From: Heloderma charlesbogerti | Lineage: Eukaryota; Chordata; Lepidosauria; Squamata; Helodermatidae | Assembly: GCA_026122225.1 (NCBI GenBank) | Contig: JANEZZ010001895.1 | Span: 1-64,000, forward strand | Reading direction: 5' to 3' | DNA: 64,000 nt | Shown here: positions 61,290-64,000 of the stretch, piece after piece | How positions within the stretch are numbered: position 1 is the first letter of the stretch | How the letters are laid out: every line of letters begins with the position of its first letter | The notes under the pieces: generated by a model | What the model was told of the DNA's origin: nothing | Seen by the model: the letters and a program-made list of their open reading frames with translations, nothing else | The model's database searches: none | Made by a program: the position numbers and the translations under genes

Positions 61290-62663
61290 AATTAGAAAAA
61301 TCTGCATCTTAGATCTGTGTTGGGCATCTATAAGGTCCTTGAGTGAGTGTTTGCAAACTAGCTCCAGACACTCTTGGATGAGACTGATTATCTGGATTTT
61401 TAATCAGGGCTCAGGCCAGGTTTTGGCACAGAAACAGCCTTGGTTGCCCTGTATGATGACCTATGTCAGGAGAGAGACAGGGGGAGTATGACCTTGTTGA
61501 TTCCCCCTAATCTCTCGGTGGCTTTCAATACCATCAGACAAGGTATCTTCTTGGGTTGAATGTCTGAGTTGGGACTCTGAGGTACTGCATTGCAGTGGTT
61601 TCACGCCTACTTGGAGAGTAAGCTCCAGAAGGTTGTGCTTGGGGAACATTGCTCAGCCCTGTAGATTCTACAGTATGGGGTTCTGCAGGGATTGGTGTTG
61701 ACCCCCATACTATTCAACATCTACATGAAACCACTGAGTGTGGTCATCTAGAGTTTTGGTGTGCATTGTCATCAGTAAGTTGATGACATGCAGCTCTACT
61801 TCTTTTCATCTTCATCAGGTGAGGCTGTGGATGTGCTAGATCGGTGCCTGGCTGCAACAAGGACTGGATGAGGGCTAATAACTCAGTGCAGGCAAGACTG
61901 TGATGCTGTTGGTGGGTGGTTCTTCTGACCAGATGGAGGATGTTCAACCTGTTCTGGATGGGGTTGCACTCCCCCTGAAGAAGCAGGCTCATAGCTTGGG
62001 AGCTCCTCTGGAGCCACCTTTGTCACTTGAGGCTCAGGTGGCCTCAGTGGCATGGAGTGTGAACTTTGGTTTGTGGCCCAGCTACGCCCCTATCTGGCAG
62101 GGATAACCTGGCATTAGTTGTGTATGCTCTAGTAAGCTCCAAGTTAGATTACCTCAATGCCTGGTTTTAACCTATAAAGTCTTACATGGCTCGGGGCCAC
62201 AGTACCTGATGGAGCACCTCTCCTGATATGAATCTACCTGTACGCTACATTCAGCATCTAAGGTCCTCCTCCAGGTGCCTCCTCCAAGGGAGGCTTGGAA
62301 GGTGGCAACAAGGGAGAGGGCTATCTTGGTGGTGGCCCCCCAATTTTGAATGACCTCCCTGACGAGGCCTGCCTGGAGCCAACATTGTTATCTTTTCGGC
62401 ACCAGGTGAAGACCTATCTCTTCACTCAGGCATTCAGTAGCATGGGTTTTTAATCAGGTCCTGGATTTGTCTTATGGTTGATAGTTTAAAATTGTTTTTA
62501 GATATATGTTGTCTCTGTGTGTGTTGTCTGTTTATATGTTTTATGTAAATGGCTTTACACTTTGTATAATGTATTTTTAATGGTTTTTCAATCTTTGTAA
62601 ACCACCCAGAGAGCTTTGGCTATGGGGCGGTATAGAAACGTGATAAATAATAATAATAAATGG
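61290..62663 (+). pseudogene. L2-like LINE, RT and 3' end
   Basis: Frame-broken RT: GSGQVLAQKQPWL (about 61409-61450), FNIYMKPLS-like (61713), DDMQLYF (61780-61800, catalytic DD) and VQPVLDGVALPLKKQAHSLG. The C-terminal part is PPREAWKVATRERAI...FRHQVKTYLFTQAF. The 3' end GTAAACCACCCAGAGAGCTTTGG...GGGGCGGTATAGAAA finishes in (ATA)n at 62643-62660, the usual tail of this LINE type. Confidence 0.75.
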
Positions 62664-62779
62664 TAAACTGTTTACAAATTTTATCCATCAATTAATCTAA
62701 TTATAGTCCCTCCAGGCATACATTTTAGGGTGGTGTAGATGTTTTGTGCCTCATTTATTCATCCATGGTACTTTTTTCC

Positions 62780-63700
62780 CTTTTAAAAAGTTTATTTATT
62801 CTAATAGTATATTAGAATAATCTATCAAAATCATTCTACAGCTTCAAAGTATAACACATTCAAAATATAAATACATACCAATAACATGATAATATACCTA
62901 TAATAGTAATATTATACAAATAAATCAAACATTTTAAATATAATTAAACAACATTCAATCATACCCAATAATACATAGGGATTAATATTATCCTGCACTT
63001 CGTTATTCAAAAGGAAATAAACAGAATCCATTTTTCCATGAACTTACTTTCATGTTGTCTCTGTTCCCTAACTCTAACTATGTTAGTTAGTTTGATCATA
63101 TATAACATGTCCCACAATCTGTTAATCCACTCATTAAGTGATGGAAGGCTAGTTATATTCCAGTTATAAGCAATGGTCATGCAAGCTGCTGTTAACATAT
63201 GCACAACCATTACAGAGTCCTCCAGTACCAAGCCTTAATATAACACAATAAAACCACAAGTGAGTCTAATAGTATATAGTATCCTGTGAAATCTTTTATT
63301 TCTTTCAGGATTAATATCCAATAACTTCTGATTTTTAGGCATGGCCAAAACATATGAATCCTATCTGCTTTTGCCAACCCACATCCTCAACACTTATCAC
63401 TCAAGCCTACATAGATTTTACTCAGCCGCAGAAGACTCAGTTACCACCTACAAATCATCTTTAAAAACCTCACTTTAAGAGTTCTTTAGGTACTGTAATC
63501 CATACCCATTTCTGTGTTTCTGCTGATGTTGTCCAAGAGAGTTCTTTTCCCCACTTTACCTGATAATGATTTTTAGCTTATTCCATTTTAACAATAATTT
63601 TATAAATACTATTCAATATTCCTTGTGACTTGTTGGAGTGAATTATTATTTCAAATTCAGCCTTTCTGTCAGGGAGCCATATTTCCAAAGCAACTAGTTA
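62780..63700 (-). pseudogene. L1 LINE ORF2 C-terminus and 3' UTR
   Basis: On the minus strand, going down in coordinate: FLKMICRW (about 63455), LSLLRLSKIYVGLSDKC, ADRIHMFWPCLKIRSYWILI (63370-63310), then IAYNWNITSLPSLNEWINRL and WDMLYMIKLT (63180-63095). This is the RWY...C-RC...HM-W-C----FW signature at the L1 ORF2 C-terminus. Stops are present. The 3' UTR reaches about 62780. Confidence 0.8.
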
Positions 63701-63794
63701 ACTATATCCCTCATTTGCAAGTATTTCCCCCCCCCCATTTTAATTTTTTTTTATAGTACACATACATAGTTTTGTATTTCTTCTTCGTGTTCTC

Positions 63795-64000
63795 TGTGCA
63801 TCACACATATGGGCTCTGTGCCTCTGTGGAGCCTCTATTTTGGAAACATCTATAGCTGAGGAACATTTTTGGTGGGAACCCTCCTCCACCATCCCACTGC
63901 ACATGTCCAAGTGGGTTCCTGCCTATCTCCTCAGTTCCTTTTCGACTGCTGTCACAGCTGCGTCTTTGGGAAATCCGTCCGTATTTTTCTGTGCATGTTA
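63795..64000 (+). mobile_element. DIRS left terminal repeat, runs off window
   Basis: TCTCTGTGCATCACACATATGGGCTCTG...CTATAGCTGAGGAAC...GGTGGGAACCCTCC matches the left repeat at 27716 closely. A further DIRS element therefore begins here and continues beyond 64000. Confidence 0.8.

Overview
The window is vertebrate genomic DNA, most probably from a squamate reptile (lizard or snake). It contains a tRNA-headed SINE of Sauria type with a Bov-B-like tail, a Ty3/Gypsy element ending in a chromodomain, several DIRS-type tyrosine-recombinase retrotransposons, and CR1, L2-like and L1 LINEs. The species cannot be fixed from the sequence alone.

The only host gene I can support lies on the + strand. 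It is the 3' half of SLC9C1 (sperm-type Na+/H+ exchanger, sNHE/NHE10). Twelve coding exons (<3-143, 8402-8499, 9915-10034, 11512-11707, 12497-12685, 23562-23711, 24852-24903, 36536-36684, 39813-39938, 41428-41526, 53875-54147, 61082-61219) join in one open frame of 577 codons with matching splice phases. They encode the end of the exchanger/linker, a voltage-sensor-like S1-S4 domain, a linker, and a cyclic-nucleotide-binding-like domain (CNBD). The start and the end of the gene are outside the window. Two features of the protein stand out: an S4 segment with six regularly spaced positive charges, and five in-frame copies of a 24-bp repeat inside the CNBD.

The other ~97% is intron, dominated by nested mobile elements. 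Layout: 1-8.4 kb, an old tandem repeat split by a hairpin-rich DNA element, then a minus-strand Gypsy 3' end split by a MITE and a Sauria SINE, then a DIRS recombinase relic; 8.4-12.7 kb, the linker and voltage-sensor exons with MITEs between them; 13-23.5 kb, LTR-like pieces, a CR1 split by an LTR, a DIRS relic and L2-like/CR1 fragments; 25-27.7 kb, a decayed DIRS; 27.7-34.85 kb, a DIRS with both inverted ends, carrying rearranged CR1 pieces and a hairpin element; 36-42 kb, three exons and MITEs; 43.1-46.7 kb, an L2 fragment and a 5'-truncated DIRS; 49-53.4 kb, two hairpin elements and a 5S rRNA/CR1 chimera; 53.9 kb, the repeat-bearing CNBD exon; 54-60 kb, an LTR, two more hairpin elements and DIRS pieces; 61-64 kb, the last exon, an L2-like LINE, an L1 and a further DIRS terminal repeat at the edge.

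The best candidate for something undescribed is the hairpin-rich element family: six copies (about 0.4-1.24 kb), four with 8-bp target duplications (three exact), short TAGGGATG-type ends, and interiors built almost wholly from arrays of palindromes.
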